Source: Clostridia bacterium (lineage in GTDB: Bacteria > Bacillota > Clostridia > Oscillospirales > CAG-272). Taken from it: 40,501 nt of DNA. This document shows, piece after piece, positions 19,701 through 26,224 of the stretch (its first letter is position 1; every line of letters starts with the position of its first letter). The DNA lies in the NCBI GenBank assembly GCA_017396225.1, contig JAFQMP010000023.1:1-40501 (forward strand). Direction: 5' to 3'. The notes under the pieces were generated by a model. That model was not told the DNA's origin and searched no databases. It worked only from the letters and a program-made list of their open reading frames with translations. A program made the position numbers and the translations under genes.

Positions 19701-20512
19701 CCGTCGGTATTGCAGCAGGCGCAGGTTTCTCCATCTATTCAGACGCGGCTCTCATCGCGATTCCCGAGGGCATCAAGCATCTGAACAGCGGCGCAATTCG
19801 AGTGGAATACAACGATCCGTACGTGCTCTCCCTCCCTGCTTCTCTGCTGACATTTAGCGAAGGGTCAATCAGCCTTAACAGCGGATATTGGCAAGCCATT
19901 ACGGTTGACGCCGCCAACACCGTCTTCAGCGGCGCGGGCAGCTGCCTTGTGGAAAGGGCTACGGGTACCCTCGTGCTCGGCTCTGCCACCAGCATCATTC
20001 CCACCGACGGCAGCGTAACGGCGATTGGCGTAAACGCCTTTGAAGGCTGCAAGGGGCTTACCGCCATTCATATCCCTGCCTCCGTGACCGAAATCCGAAC
20101 CAGTGCGTTCTACGGCTGCACCTCCCTTGCCACGCTCACCTTTGCCGAAAACAGCCAGCTTAAGGTCATCTGGGGTAGTGCATTTTATGGCTGCCGTCAG
20201 CTTACGGGCGTTGTTCTGCCCGACAGCCTGACCACGCTTTACCACGGCGCATTTACAACCTACAAAAGCGGCGGCTACATCGTCGTACCCACCAGTGTAA
20301 CCACCGCAGACCTGTCCTTTATGGCTCCTAACGGCATCATTTACTACTGTGGTGAGGCAGGTCCTGCGGCAGATATGATTCTGCCCCCCTCCCGCATCCA
20401 AGAGTATAATATGGCTATCTACTACTACTCCGCCACCAGGCCCGCCGAAAACCACGGCAATTACTGGCATTATGTGGACGGCACTCCCACCGTTTGGAGC
20501 GCAAACGCATAA
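16736..20512 (+). CDS. Membrane-anchored BspA-type LRR protein with anti-sigma-like N-terminus
   Basis: A 1258-residue protein. The GTG start at 16736 (GGAGG 9 bases upstream) is favoured over the longer upstream frame that runs inside the sigma gene. Residues 1-45 are cytoplasmic and contain RIDDDIIEKASTERANLLLA, like the short N-terminal segments of clostridial proteins encoded after ECF sigmas. Residues about 46-67 form one membrane span, so the rest lies outside. Then come a Gly/Asn/Thr linker (about 80-135), two or three immunoglobulin or FN3-like beta domains (about 140-490), one InlB_B/Listeria-Bacteroides repeat (about 490-553, FGGWYLD and TVYAKW) and about 25 LRR_5 BspA repeats (about 575-1230: IPDSVTSI-like strands, AFxGC). 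No LPxTG or other sorting signal is seen. I infer a surface sensor that sequesters the sigma factor; a plain adhesin is the alternative. Confidence 0.85.
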   Translation: MSKQQKRNLEVVSRIDDDIIEKASTERANLLLALKKRIKKTWLIRGGAMAAGFFLIAATVLVLVIALAKEVPVYTGMTVSGTAPNITASGTLPSYLTPGNGNGNATGNKHLSGNHTDADTTIGDKPFEKPIGDAIGALTVESTEERYYTQPGEDVYITIHIDNPDQFEILSFTLNDKKYQNHMFEYGSDLENIILKVNVGEAEGILSYTIDAIKYVDGTEIKDVKMEGDRTVEIGVYTEKQPDAVFSSTTVGYNSISFAVDLTDTMNLFETLSGDVEAVLYDGNYIVARQKLSLSEKTSVSFTGLKTGTLYEYAIIATYDALDGKGIARHIIASHATYTKSIVLFDNVAVGTNKVSFSFLWDADFAAKTVTSLSLYRNGLKERSLDVTATEVTGLKTDTGYTLTATYQNGSVTEEISIFFVTDVLTATVNQYLENLDGTYTVIKTESEVVSEGTVYAPLLGSYEGFLTPTVPPVTLTDSSHIFDCYFERIVYAVTFVDNNGSIVTENIKYGKPLSTEVPARDGFTFGGWYLDVNLTTQADDTVPANALTVYAKWLVEATAADLSYTVSEGKATITGLLNPGLTDLVIPAYIGGIPVVAIGDSAFADKTALRTVKLPDTVTEIKYAAFARSGLTEITWSKNLLTIGVEAFKLTPLASLTIPASVADIGAYAFAGCAWLTAITIEDRTTTLTVGDLAFRMSGAAGIDSQLEKVIVEDLADWFNIVFPASGSATNALGNPLHLGADLYVGDTLVESLTIPEGVTSVRPCLFAGCTSITSVIIPASVTSVNAYAFADCTNLQYALFAAGSRAGIGRYAFQGCTSLSSVTLPTSLAGIPQGVFSGCTALSGITIPDTVTSIDASAFEGCAVTVVNGISYIGSWALGGTPTDGTLSLRAGTVGIADYAFRDVSITGTVTLPEGLKYIGTGAFLNFTCSGTLTIPDSVISVGRSTFEGSSLVDEDTETGLVYVDKWLINALNYYGSSELTDLRADTVGIAAGAGFSIYSDAALIAIPEGIKHLNSGAIRVEYNDPYVLSLPASLLTFSEGSISLNSGYWQAITVDAANTVFSGAGSCLVERATGTLVLGSATSIIPTDGSVTAIGVNAFEGCKGLTAIHIPASVTEIRTSAFYGCTSLATLTFAENSQLKVIWGSAFYGCRQLTGVVLPDSLTTLYHGAFTTYKSGGYIVVPTSVTTADLSFMAPNGIIYYCGEAGPAADMILPPSRIQEYNMAIYYYSATRPAENHGNYWHYVDGTPTVWSANA

Positions 20513-20538
20513 GTAAAAGGACCTGTAGCAAATTTCCT

Positions 20539-20572
20539 GCCGCCCGACACAGTTGTGTCGGGCGGCTTTTCT
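20539..20572 (+). terminator. Terminator of the sigma/LRR operon
   Basis: A 12-bp perfect stem GCCGCCCGACAC / GTGTCGGGCGGC with a 4-base loop, then TTTTC. Confidence 0.92.
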
Positions 20573-20595
20573 GCACCGCACTTCGCAAAAAGCAG

Positions 20596-20624
20596 TTGAC
20601 ATTTTTCCCAATTTAGTATAAAAT
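20596..20624 (+). promoter_or_regulatory. Promoter of the cysteine-synthase-like gene
   Basis: TTGACA (20596-20601) and TAAAAT (20619-20624) with 17 bases between; the start codon is about 30 bases downstream. Confidence 0.75.
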
Positions 20625-20653
20625 ATCAACAGATTGTTTTTTTGAGGTATGCT

Positions 20654-21586
20654 ATGATTTATAATTCTGTTTTAGATGCACTCGGTGGCACACCCCTCAT
20701 TCGCCTGTCACGCATGGCACCCGTGGACGGCGCTGAGATTCTTGTCAAATACGAGGGCTTGAATGTCGGCGGCTCGATTAAAACGCGTACCGCCTACAAT
20801 ATGATTATGGCGGCGGAGCGCGAGGGCAAAATCGGTCCCGATACCATTATTGTAGAGCCGACCAGCGGCAACCAGGGCATTGGCCTGGCACTGGTAGGTG
20901 CTGTGCGCGGCTACCGCACCATTATCATTATGCCCGATTCTGTCAGCGAGGAGCGCCGCAAGCTCGTCAAGCACTATGGTGCCGAGGTTTTGCTGGTGCA
21001 CGATGCGGGCAACATTGGTGATTGCATTGAGGAATGTCTGCAAACCGCCCTGCGTATGCAGCGCGAGAATCCCAACGTCTTCGTACCGCAGCAGTTTGAA
21101 AATCCCAACAACGTGGATATTCAGCGCCGTCAGACCGGTGTGGAAATTCTTGATGCCGTCGGCGGACCCATACACGGTTTCTGCTCGGGTATCGGTACGG
21201 GCGGCACCATTACAGGCATCGGCGAAACGCTGAAGGCCGCCAACCCCGATATGACAATCTGGGCTGTGGAGCCTGAGCACGCTGCCATTCTTTCGGGTGG
21301 CTCCATCGGTACGCACCTGCAAATGGGCATCGGCGACGGTCTGATTCCCGCCATTCTCAATCAGCAGATTTACGATGATATCTGCATCGTCGGTGACGAG
21401 GAGGCACTTTCCACCGCCAAGCGCCTGGCAAGCGAGGAAGGCATTATGTGCGGCATCTCCAGCGGCACCAACGTAGCAGCTGCCATTCGCCTTGCGAAAA
21501 AGCTTGGCAAGGGTAAAACCGTGGTCACCGTGCTCCCAGACACTGCAGAGCGCTACTTCTCTACGCCACTTTTTGAAAACGAATAA
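20654..21586 (+). CDS. Cysteine synthase-like PLP enzyme (O-acetylserine sulfhydrylase family)
   Basis: A 310-residue fold-type II PLP enzyme of the CysK/CysM/CBS family. The PLP lysine is K43 in GGSIKTRTA, the phosphate-binding loop is GTGGTITG (about 177-184), and the C-terminus with PDTAERYFSTPLF is typical of CysK. Two family motifs are altered: the usual GGSVKDR is GGSIKTR, and the substrate-carboxylate loop TSGNTG is TSGNQG (Q74). These mark a clostridial subgroup whose substrate could differ from O-acetylserine plus sulfide. The ATG at 20654 with GAGG 6 bases upstream is preferred over the TTG at 20642. The gene is monocistronic with its own terminator and lies far from any other sulfur gene except the methionine cluster 8 kb away. 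Confidence 0.85.
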   Translation: MIYNSVLDALGGTPLIRLSRMAPVDGAEILVKYEGLNVGGSIKTRTAYNMIMAAEREGKIGPDTIIVEPTSGNQGIGLALVGAVRGYRTIIIMPDSVSEERRKLVKHYGAEVLLVHDAGNIGDCIEECLQTALRMQRENPNVFVPQQFENPNNVDIQRRQTGVEILDAVGGPIHGFCSGIGTGGTITGIGETLKAANPDMTIWAVEPEHAAILSGGSIGTHLQMGIGDGLIPAILNQQIYDDICIVGDEEALSTAKRLASEEGIMCGISSGTNVAAAIRLAKKLGKGKTVVTVLPDTAERYFSTPLFENE

Positions 21587-21593
21587 AATGCAA

Positions 21594-21620
21594 AGGGCAC
21601 GCTGTGGCGTGCCCTCTTTT
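21594..21620 (+). terminator. Terminator of the cysteine-synthase-like gene
   Basis: Stem AGGGCACGC / GCGTGCCCT with loop TGTG, then CTTTTG. Confidence 0.9.
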
Positions 21621-21700
21621 GATATTTACTGCGTTCCTTGTTATGAACAAATAATCATTGCTTATATTGTCAAAAAACGCCCCATATTTTTGTTAAAATT

Positions 21701-21744
21701 TTGACAATTCATCAATTGCAAAAATATATCGTCCGTGATACAAT
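21701..21744 (+). promoter_or_regulatory. Promoter region of the AEC transporter gene
   Basis: Two overlapping solutions are visible: TTGACA (21701-21706) with TATATC 18 bases downstream, or TTGCAA (21717-21722) with TACAAT (21739-21744) at 16 bases. Sequence alone does not decide between them. Confidence 0.55.
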
Positions 21745-21786
21745 ATGCTGGTTGTTTCCTATATGTATTGCGAAAGGACAGACAAT

Positions 21787-22776
21787 ATGGACTCTTTTAT
21801 TTTTGCCATCAGTGCCGTTGCCCCCATCGTGCTGATGGTTGCGCTCGGCTATTTCCTCAAGCGCATCGGCATGATACCCGACTCCTTTGCCACCGCAGGC
21901 AACAAGCTGGTTTTCCGCATCTTTATGCCCGTAATGCTCTTTCTCAAGATATATCGCATTGAAGACCTTTCGGGCATCAACCTCACCTTCATCATCTTTG
22001 CGGCTTGCGCCCTGCTGGTTGTGTTTGCCGCAGCAGTACCGCTTTCCTTCGTCGTGGCACGCAGGAAGGACCGTCGGGGTGTACTGGTACAGGCCTCCTT
22101 CCGTTCGGGCTATTCTCTCATTGGCATTCCCCTTGCACAGTCGCTGTACGGCGAGGAGGGCGCTATGGCCGCCGCGCTCCTTTCCGCTGCGGTGATTCCC
22201 CTCTTTAATGTGCTTGCCGTCGTCAGCCTGTCCGCCCTCGGCAACGATTCGGGTGAGCGCGTCAGCATCAAGCGTATCGTCCTCGGCATCATCAAAAACC
22301 CCCTGATTATCGGTATTTTCTCGGGTCTTGTTGCCATTGGAATCCGTACCGTTCTCGCACATTTCGATATTTCCTTCCGCCTTGCGCAGGTCTCGCCCGT
22401 CATGGAGGTGCTCCAGTATGTCGGCAGCCTTGCCATTCCCCTGGCACTCCTTGTGCTTGGTGCGCAATTTGAGCTTTCCGCCGTATCGGAGCTCAAGCAA
22501 GAGATTTTCTTCGGCGTTGTGATGCGCTGTGCCATTGTGCCAATTCTTGCCCTCGGCATTGCATACATCTTCTTCCGCGGAGACCTTGGCAAAGCGGAAT
22601 TTGCCGCTTATGCCTCTCTGTTTGCCACCCCCGTTGCCGTGCCCAGCGTACCTATGGTACAGGAAATGAACGGTGATGTCACACTGGCAGGTCAGCTTGT
22701 TGTGTGGTCCACACTGGTGGGTGCCCTGTCTATCTTCCTTGCTGCATTCCTGCTCCGTCTCGGCGGTGCGTTATAA
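21787..22776 (+). CDS. AEC-family (auxin efflux carrier-like) transporter
   Basis: A 329-residue membrane protein with ten likely helices in two halves, matching the AEC family (MleP, MdcF, YfdV). The N-terminus IFAISAVAPIVLMVALGYFL and the conserved stretch VLVQASFRSGYSLIGIPLAQ are typical, as is the C-terminal motif FATPVAVPSVPMVQEM. Bacterial members move malate, malonate or other organic anions; the substrate here is unknown. The start at 21787 follows AAAGGA at 8 bases, and the 14 upstream in-frame residues lack support. It has its own promoter and no evident terminator before the repeat region that follows. Confidence 0.85.
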   Translation: MDSFIFAISAVAPIVLMVALGYFLKRIGMIPDSFATAGNKLVFRIFMPVMLFLKIYRIEDLSGINLTFIIFAACALLVVFAAAVPLSFVVARRKDRRGVLVQASFRSGYSLIGIPLAQSLYGEEGAMAAALLSAAVIPLFNVLAVVSLSALGNDSGERVSIKRIVLGIIKNPLIIGIFSGLVAIGIRTVLAHFDISFRLAQVSPVMEVLQYVGSLAIPLALLVLGAQFELSAVSELKQEIFFGVVMRCAIVPILALGIAYIFFRGDLGKAEFAAYASLFATPVAVPSVPMVQEMNGDVTLAGQLVVWSTLVGALSIFLAAFLLRLGGAL

Positions 22777-22874
22777 GAATCAAGGCGAAGGCAAATACAC
22801 GCCGATACGTGATGATATACGCCGCACCGCGTGCGTCAATGATATACCAGGCCTGCGGCTTGGATAAAACAAAA

Positions 22875-23026
22875 GCCCCCACACAAGGTGGGGGAGATGT
22901 TTCGGGATTTTCGCCTGCGGCGAAGATTTTTCGCCTTGCCGCTTACAAGCGAGCTTGACGCGCTCTGCGGCGAAAATGCGCACCCCATTCTGTCACACCT
23001 TGTGTGACAGAGGGGGCTTCGAAGCC
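22875..23026. repeat. MITE-like palindromic intergenic repeat
   Basis: The gap 22777-23078 holds no gene. A 152-base element with GCCCCC at its left end and GGGGGC near its right end starts with the hairpin CCCCCAC/GTGGGGG. It ends with the 9-bp hairpin CTGTCACAC/GTGTGACAG (22990-23010) and the 12-base palindrome GGCTTCGAAGCC (23015-23026). The middle carries TTCGCCTGCGGCGAA (22910-22924), shared in opposite orientation with the tRNA-Val repeat region. Ends of this kind (CTGTCACACAAGGTGTGACAG and runs of C/G) are a style I associate with abundant intergenic repeats of gut Clostridia. Confidence 0.6.
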
Positions 23027-23040
23027 ACCCATACTGTGAC

Positions 23041-23078
23041 ATAACAAAAGGACCGCCACAAGGGCGGTCCTTTTGTTA
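23041..23078 (-). terminator. Terminator abutting tRNA-Arg
   Basis: On the minus strand it starts at the base after CCA: outer stem TAACAAAAGG / CCTTTTGTTA and inner ACCGCC/GGCGGT. The outer stem is the same as after tRNA-Val. Confidence 0.85.
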
Positions 23079-23155
23079 TGGCGCGGCATGAGGGATTCGA
23101 ACCCCCGACCTACTGGTTCGTAGCCAGGCACTCTATCCGGCTGAGCTAATGCCGC
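23079..23155 (-). tRNA. tRNA-Arg (anticodon ACG)
   Basis: A 77-base cloverleaf on the minus strand. Acceptor GCGGCAT pairs with ATGCCGC, followed by G and an encoded CCA. The D arm is GCTC/GAGT. The anticodon loop CTACGAA gives ACG (read as ICG for CGN codons) on the stem CCTGG/CCAGT, whose outermost pair is a C-T mismatch. The T arm is GGGGG-TTCGAAT-CCCTC. Confidence 0.94.
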
Positions 23156-23156
23156 A

Positions 23157-23208
23157 GGTACGTTTTTTCGTACCTTGGTATTATAGCACAGCGGAAAAAG
23201 GTTGTCAA
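23157..23208 (-). promoter_or_regulatory. Promoter of tRNA-Arg with a leader hairpin
   Basis: On the minus strand TTGACA (23203-23208) and TATAAT (23180-23185) have a 17-base spacer, a perfect consensus. Between the -10 and the tRNA lies a perfect 6-bp hairpin, GGTACG with its complement around a 6-base homopolymer loop (23157-23174), ending one base before the mature 5' end. Confidence 0.85.
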
Positions 23209-23308
23209 GAGGTAAAATAAAAATTTTTATATTTTTTTGCGCACTCCGCAAGCCCGCGAATATTACCGCCATTTTCGGCAAAACCTTCCTGAAAGGAGAG
23301 GTGAATTT

Positions 23309-23932
23309 ATGGAAAACACAAGGCTCGGCACAAGGATTTTATCCTATCTTTTTGTTCTTTTGACAGGCTACCTGCTGCTCTGGCAGTGGCTTGACGCACA
23401 AATAAAGCTCCCCACCTATTTTTACGGCAGACTGATTGAGGTGCTTGGATTTTTCACCTTTATTGTACTGGCGCTGTCAGCGCCCCTGCGCTTTGAAAAA
23501 ATGGGCATTGTGTCCCCTCTCGACCACACGGTCGAGTCACTTACATGGGGCGCGTTACTCTCCTCGCTCTTCCTCGCGGCACTGCTGGCATTTCGCCTGC
23601 TTACAGGGCTTCCGCTGACATTTTTCTGGCACATTCAGGGGGATATTTCCCGTTTAACCTATTTCTTGGTCGCGCCGCTTCAGGAGATTCTTTCCAAAAG
23701 CGTGCTGCTTTACGGCTTAGAATTGGCGCTGACAAACCGTCCGCGAACCGCCAATCTTCTGGCGGCGCTCTCCTTTGCCGCCCTACACGTGGTTTACGGC
23801 ATCGGCATGATGCTGGCAGCACTTGCGCTCTCCCTGGTTACAGGCGCACTGTTTCAGAAAACGCGCTCGGTATGGGGCGGTGCCCTGCTCCATTTTGTCT
23901 GCGGATTTTTCCCGACCTGCCTTGGATTTTAA
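23309..23932 (+). CDS. CPBP-family intramembrane protease homologue
   Basis: A 207-residue membrane protein with about six helices. The C-terminal half carries the three CPBP (CAAX protease/Abi) motifs in altered form. The first is APLQEILSK with E126, where most members have EExxxR. The second is SFAALH with H160, and the third is LLHFVCG with H195. The second glutamate and both histidines are kept, but the first Glu is Gln and the Arg is missing, so activity is uncertain. Members of this family process prenylated or small peptides, or confer bacteriocin self-immunity. The start at 23309 follows GGAGAGG, and the upstream in-frame 24 residues are unsupported. No clear promoter was found. Confidence 0.72.
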   Translation: MENTRLGTRILSYLFVLLTGYLLLWQWLDAQIKLPTYFYGRLIEVLGFFTFIVLALSAPLRFEKMGIVSPLDHTVESLTWGALLSSLFLAALLAFRLLTGLPLTFFWHIQGDISRLTYFLVAPLQEILSKSVLLYGLELALTNRPRTANLLAALSFAALHVVYGIGMMLAALALSLVTGALFQKTRSVWGGALLHFVCGFFPTCLGF

Positions 23933-23990
23933 TCTATTGCTTTTTTGCCGTGGGTGTGCTATACTTGTTTTAGCAAAAAGGAGTGATACC

Positions 23991-24185
23991 ATGGCACAGG
24001 ACGCAAAAAAGGCAGCCAACTGCGAAAGCTGCGAATTTTACGATTACGACGAATATTATGAGGAATATTCCTGCATGATGCGCCTTGACGAGGACGAAAT
24101 GGGCCGTTTTCTTGCAGGCAACACCGCCTCCTGCCCCTATTACCGCTTTTATGACGAATACAAAAGTGTACACAAGCAGCTCTGA
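23991..24185 (+). CDS. 64-residue four-cysteine protein (DUF6472-like)
   Basis: A very small acidic soluble protein. C11-x2-C14, C28 and C48 give four cysteines that could hold a zinc ion. The sequence between is rich in Asp, Glu and Tyr (EFYDYDEYYEEYSC) and contains the conserved-looking LDEDEMGRFL and CPYYRFYDEY stretches. From memory it resembles DUF6472, common in Clostridia and without known function. The start at 23991 has AAAAAGGAG 7 bases upstream. TATACT at 23961 is a likely -10 and a terminator follows, so it is an independent gene, not a tail of its neighbour. Confidence 0.78.
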   Translation: MAQDAKKAANCESCEFYDYDEYYEEYSCMMRLDEDEMGRFLAGNTASCPYYRFYDEYKSVHKQL

Positions 24186-24186
24186 A

Positions 24187-24216
24187 AAGCACCGTGCGCC
24201 GCACGGTGCTTTTTAC
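24187..24216 (+). terminator. Terminator of the 64-aa protein gene
   Basis: Stem AAGCACCGTGC / GCACGGTGCTT with loop GCC, then TTTACTTTTT. Confidence 0.92.
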
Positions 24217-24264
24217 TTTTTCGGAAAATTCATGAAATTATCACACAAGGCGCAAAATTTACAG

Positions 24265-24293
24265 TTGATTTTATGTGCGAAATATGTTAAAAT
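24265..24293 (+). promoter_or_regulatory. Promoter of the Gld-like ABC operon
   Basis: TTGATT (24265-24270) and TAAAAT (24288-24293) are 17 bases apart, about 58 bases before the first start codon. An ACGCACGTG(T) palindrome-like stretch lies in the leader. Confidence 0.7.
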
Positions 24294-24351
24294 ATTTTTA
24301 TCTGTATATTACACGCACGTGTATCCACCCGTGCGTATGAAAGGATTTACT

Positions 24352-25422
24352 ATGATAAAGATTGATCATCTGGTCAAAAACTATGGCGCAACCTGCGCGG
24401 TTGACGATATCAGCCTGGAAATCAAAAAGGGCGAAATTGTCGGCTTCCTTGGCCCAAACGGCGCAGGCAAAAGCACAACGATGAACATTCTCACGGGCTA
24501 CCTCTCCTCAACAGCGGGCCGCGTGATGATTGACGGCATCAACGTCCTTGATGACCCCCTCGCGGTCAAGAGCCGTATCGGCTACCTGCCCGAGCAGCCT
24601 CCCCTTTATCTCGATATGACGGTTGAGGAATACCTCATCTTTGTATACAATCTCAAGGGCTGTACCATGAACCGCACCAAGCACCTGGAGGAAATCTGCG
24701 AGGTTGTCAAGCTGACTGACGTATACAAGCGCCTGATTCGCAATCTCTCCAAGGGCTTCCGCCAGCGTGTCGGTATTGCGCAGGCACTGATTGGCAATCC
24801 CCCCGTTGTCATCTTTGACGAGCCGACTGTCGGTCTGGACCCCAAGCAGATTATTGAAATCCGCAATCTGATTCGCACCCTGGGACGCGACCACACCGTT
24901 ATTCTCTCCACGCACATTCTGCAGGAGGTACAGGCTGTCTGTGACCGTATTGTCATTATCAACAAGGGTAAAATTGTTGCGGACGAGCTGACCGAAAACA
25001 TCAACCGCATCGCGGCAAACAGTTTCCGCTATCAGGCCACCATCTGCGGCCCGCAGAAGGAGGTGCTCGCCATGCTGCGTGCGCGCGCAGATGTCACCTA
25101 TGCAGAGGTGCTTTCCGCACGCGACGGCGATGCATATATTTACCACATCGAAAGCACCAAGGGAGTGGATATCCGCAAATCGCTCTTCTTCGCACTCTCG
25201 GCAAAGGGCTGGGCACTCATCGGTCTGGAGATGCTCGGTATGAGCCTTGAGGACATCTTTATCTCGGTTGTCGACAAAACCGACGAAGCCGCGACAGGCA
25301 AAAAGACCGTCAAGGGAAAGCGCACACGCGGCCAGTCCCCCGAGCGTGACCTTGCACAGTCGATTCTCGACGCCACTGCAGAAAAGCAGAAAAGCATCGC
25401 CCCTTATGAGGGTGAGGAATAA
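24352..25422 (+). CDS. ABC transporter ATP-binding protein (GldA-like)
   Basis: A 356-residue ATPase subunit. Motifs in order are Walker A GPNGAGKST (residues 34-42), the Q-loop region GYLPEQPPLY, signature LSKGFRQRVG (about 137), Walker B VVIFDEPTVGLDP and the switch histidine in LSTHIL. About 130 residues follow the ATPase core. They include a DUF4162-like domain and a basic, charged tail (KTVKGKRTRGQSPERD) not seen in the shortest GldA proteins. The start at 24352 follows AAAGGA; an in-frame ATG at 24337 is less well placed. It is first in a four-gene operon with a permease, an auxiliary GldG-like protein and a DUF4340 protein. Confidence 0.9.
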   Translation: MIKIDHLVKNYGATCAVDDISLEIKKGEIVGFLGPNGAGKSTTMNILTGYLSSTAGRVMIDGINVLDDPLAVKSRIGYLPEQPPLYLDMTVEEYLIFVYNLKGCTMNRTKHLEEICEVVKLTDVYKRLIRNLSKGFRQRVGIAQALIGNPPVVIFDEPTVGLDPKQIIEIRNLIRTLGRDHTVILSTHILQEVQAVCDRIVIINKGKIVADELTENINRIAANSFRYQATICGPQKEVLAMLRARADVTYAEVLSARDGDAYIYHIESTKGVDIRKSLFFALSAKGWALIGLEMLGMSLEDIFISVVDKTDEAATGKKTVKGKRTRGQSPERDLAQSILDATAEKQKSIAPYEGEE

Positions 25423-25434
25423 CACCGTCCACGG

Positions 25435-25468
25435 AAAGGAGCGTTGGCACACGCCAACCGTTTGATTC
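25435..25468 (+). promoter_or_regulatory. Displaced ribosome-binding site with intervening hairpin
   Basis: The permease ATG (25469) has no ribosome-binding motif at normal distance. AAAGGAG sits at 25435-25441, 27 bases away. A perfect 6-bp hairpin, GTTGGC (25443-25448), loop ACAC, GCCAAC (25453-25458), lies between. If folded, it leaves about 11 bases between motif and start. An in-frame TGA at 25463 rules out an earlier start. Confidence 0.6.
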
Positions 25469-26212
25469 ATGTTCGCTATTTTCAAAAAGGAGCTGCGCGG
25501 CTATTTCACAACACCTGTGGGATTTGTCTTTGTGGGCATTTTCCTTGCCGCCGCCTCGCTGATTTGCGCCTTCACCACCATTCAGCAGGCCAGCTATAAC
25601 ACCTCCACTTATTTTCAGTACCTGATTTTCACCTTTATCGTTCTCATTCCCCTGCTGACGATGCGCACCTTTGCAGAGGAGCGCAAAACCAGAACCGAGC
25701 AGCTGCTCCTGACCTCGCCCGTGTCATTGACGGGTATGGTGCTGGGCAAATTCTTTGCCGCATACACCCTCTTTGCCTCAAGCGTGCTTGTTTCCTGCAT
25801 CAATCTTTTCCCGCTGCTTGCCTTCTCGATTTCCGAGAGCAGCGCCACCACCGCCGATACACACATCGGCCCTGTGGGCGGTCAGGTTGTGGGGTGCTTG
25901 CTGGGCGTGCTCCTCATCGGCGCCGCCTTCATCGCAATCGGCATCTTTATCTCCTCGCTGACCGAAAGCCAGCTCTCTGCCGCCGTGGTAACCATTGCCA
26001 CCCTTGGCGTTATGGTGCTGATTGGTATTGTATCCTCTGCCATCAATTCCGCCCCCGTGCGCGCGGTGCTGGATTGGATTTCGGTGCTTAACCGCTACGA
26101 CAATTTTGCGTTCGGCCTGTTTGATTTCTCAGCACTGCTTTATTACGTGTCTATCGCAGGTGTATTTGTATTTCTCACGGTGCGTATTTATGACAAGCGC
26201 CGTTGGGGTTAA
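25469..26212 (+). CDS. ABC-2 type permease (GldF-like)
   Basis: A 247-residue membrane subunit with six predicted helices. The N-terminus MFAIFKKELRGYFTTPVGFVFVGIF is the characteristic start of GldF/NosY-type permeases, and TMRTFAEERKTRTEQLLLTSPVSLTGMVLGK follows as the conserved cytoplasmic coupling region. The length matches the family. It pairs with the upstream ATPase (46-base gap) and with the GldG-like protein 12 bases downstream. Translation probably depends on the hairpin-spaced ribosome site described separately. Confidence 0.88.
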   Translation: MFAIFKKELRGYFTTPVGFVFVGIFLAAASLICAFTTIQQASYNTSTYFQYLIFTFIVLIPLLTMRTFAEERKTRTEQLLLTSPVSLTGMVLGKFFAAYTLFASSVLVSCINLFPLLAFSISESSATTADTHIGPVGGQVVGCLLGVLLIGAAFIAIGIFISSLTESQLSAAVVTIATLGVMVLIGIVSSAINSAPVRAVLDWISVLNRYDNFAFGLFDFSALLYYVSIAGVFVFLTVRIYDKRRWG

Positions 26213-26224
26213 GGAGGTGCCACA

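Noticed and set aside
18406-20430. DNA-level tandem repeat or assembly artefact in the LRR region
   Set aside because: The repeats are at protein level (LRR_5) with divergent codons; no long identical DNA repeats were seen.
22777-23078. CRISPR array in the palindromic region before tRNA-Arg
   Set aside because: There are no regularly spaced direct repeats; the repeats are inverted and of different sequence, and no cas gene is present.
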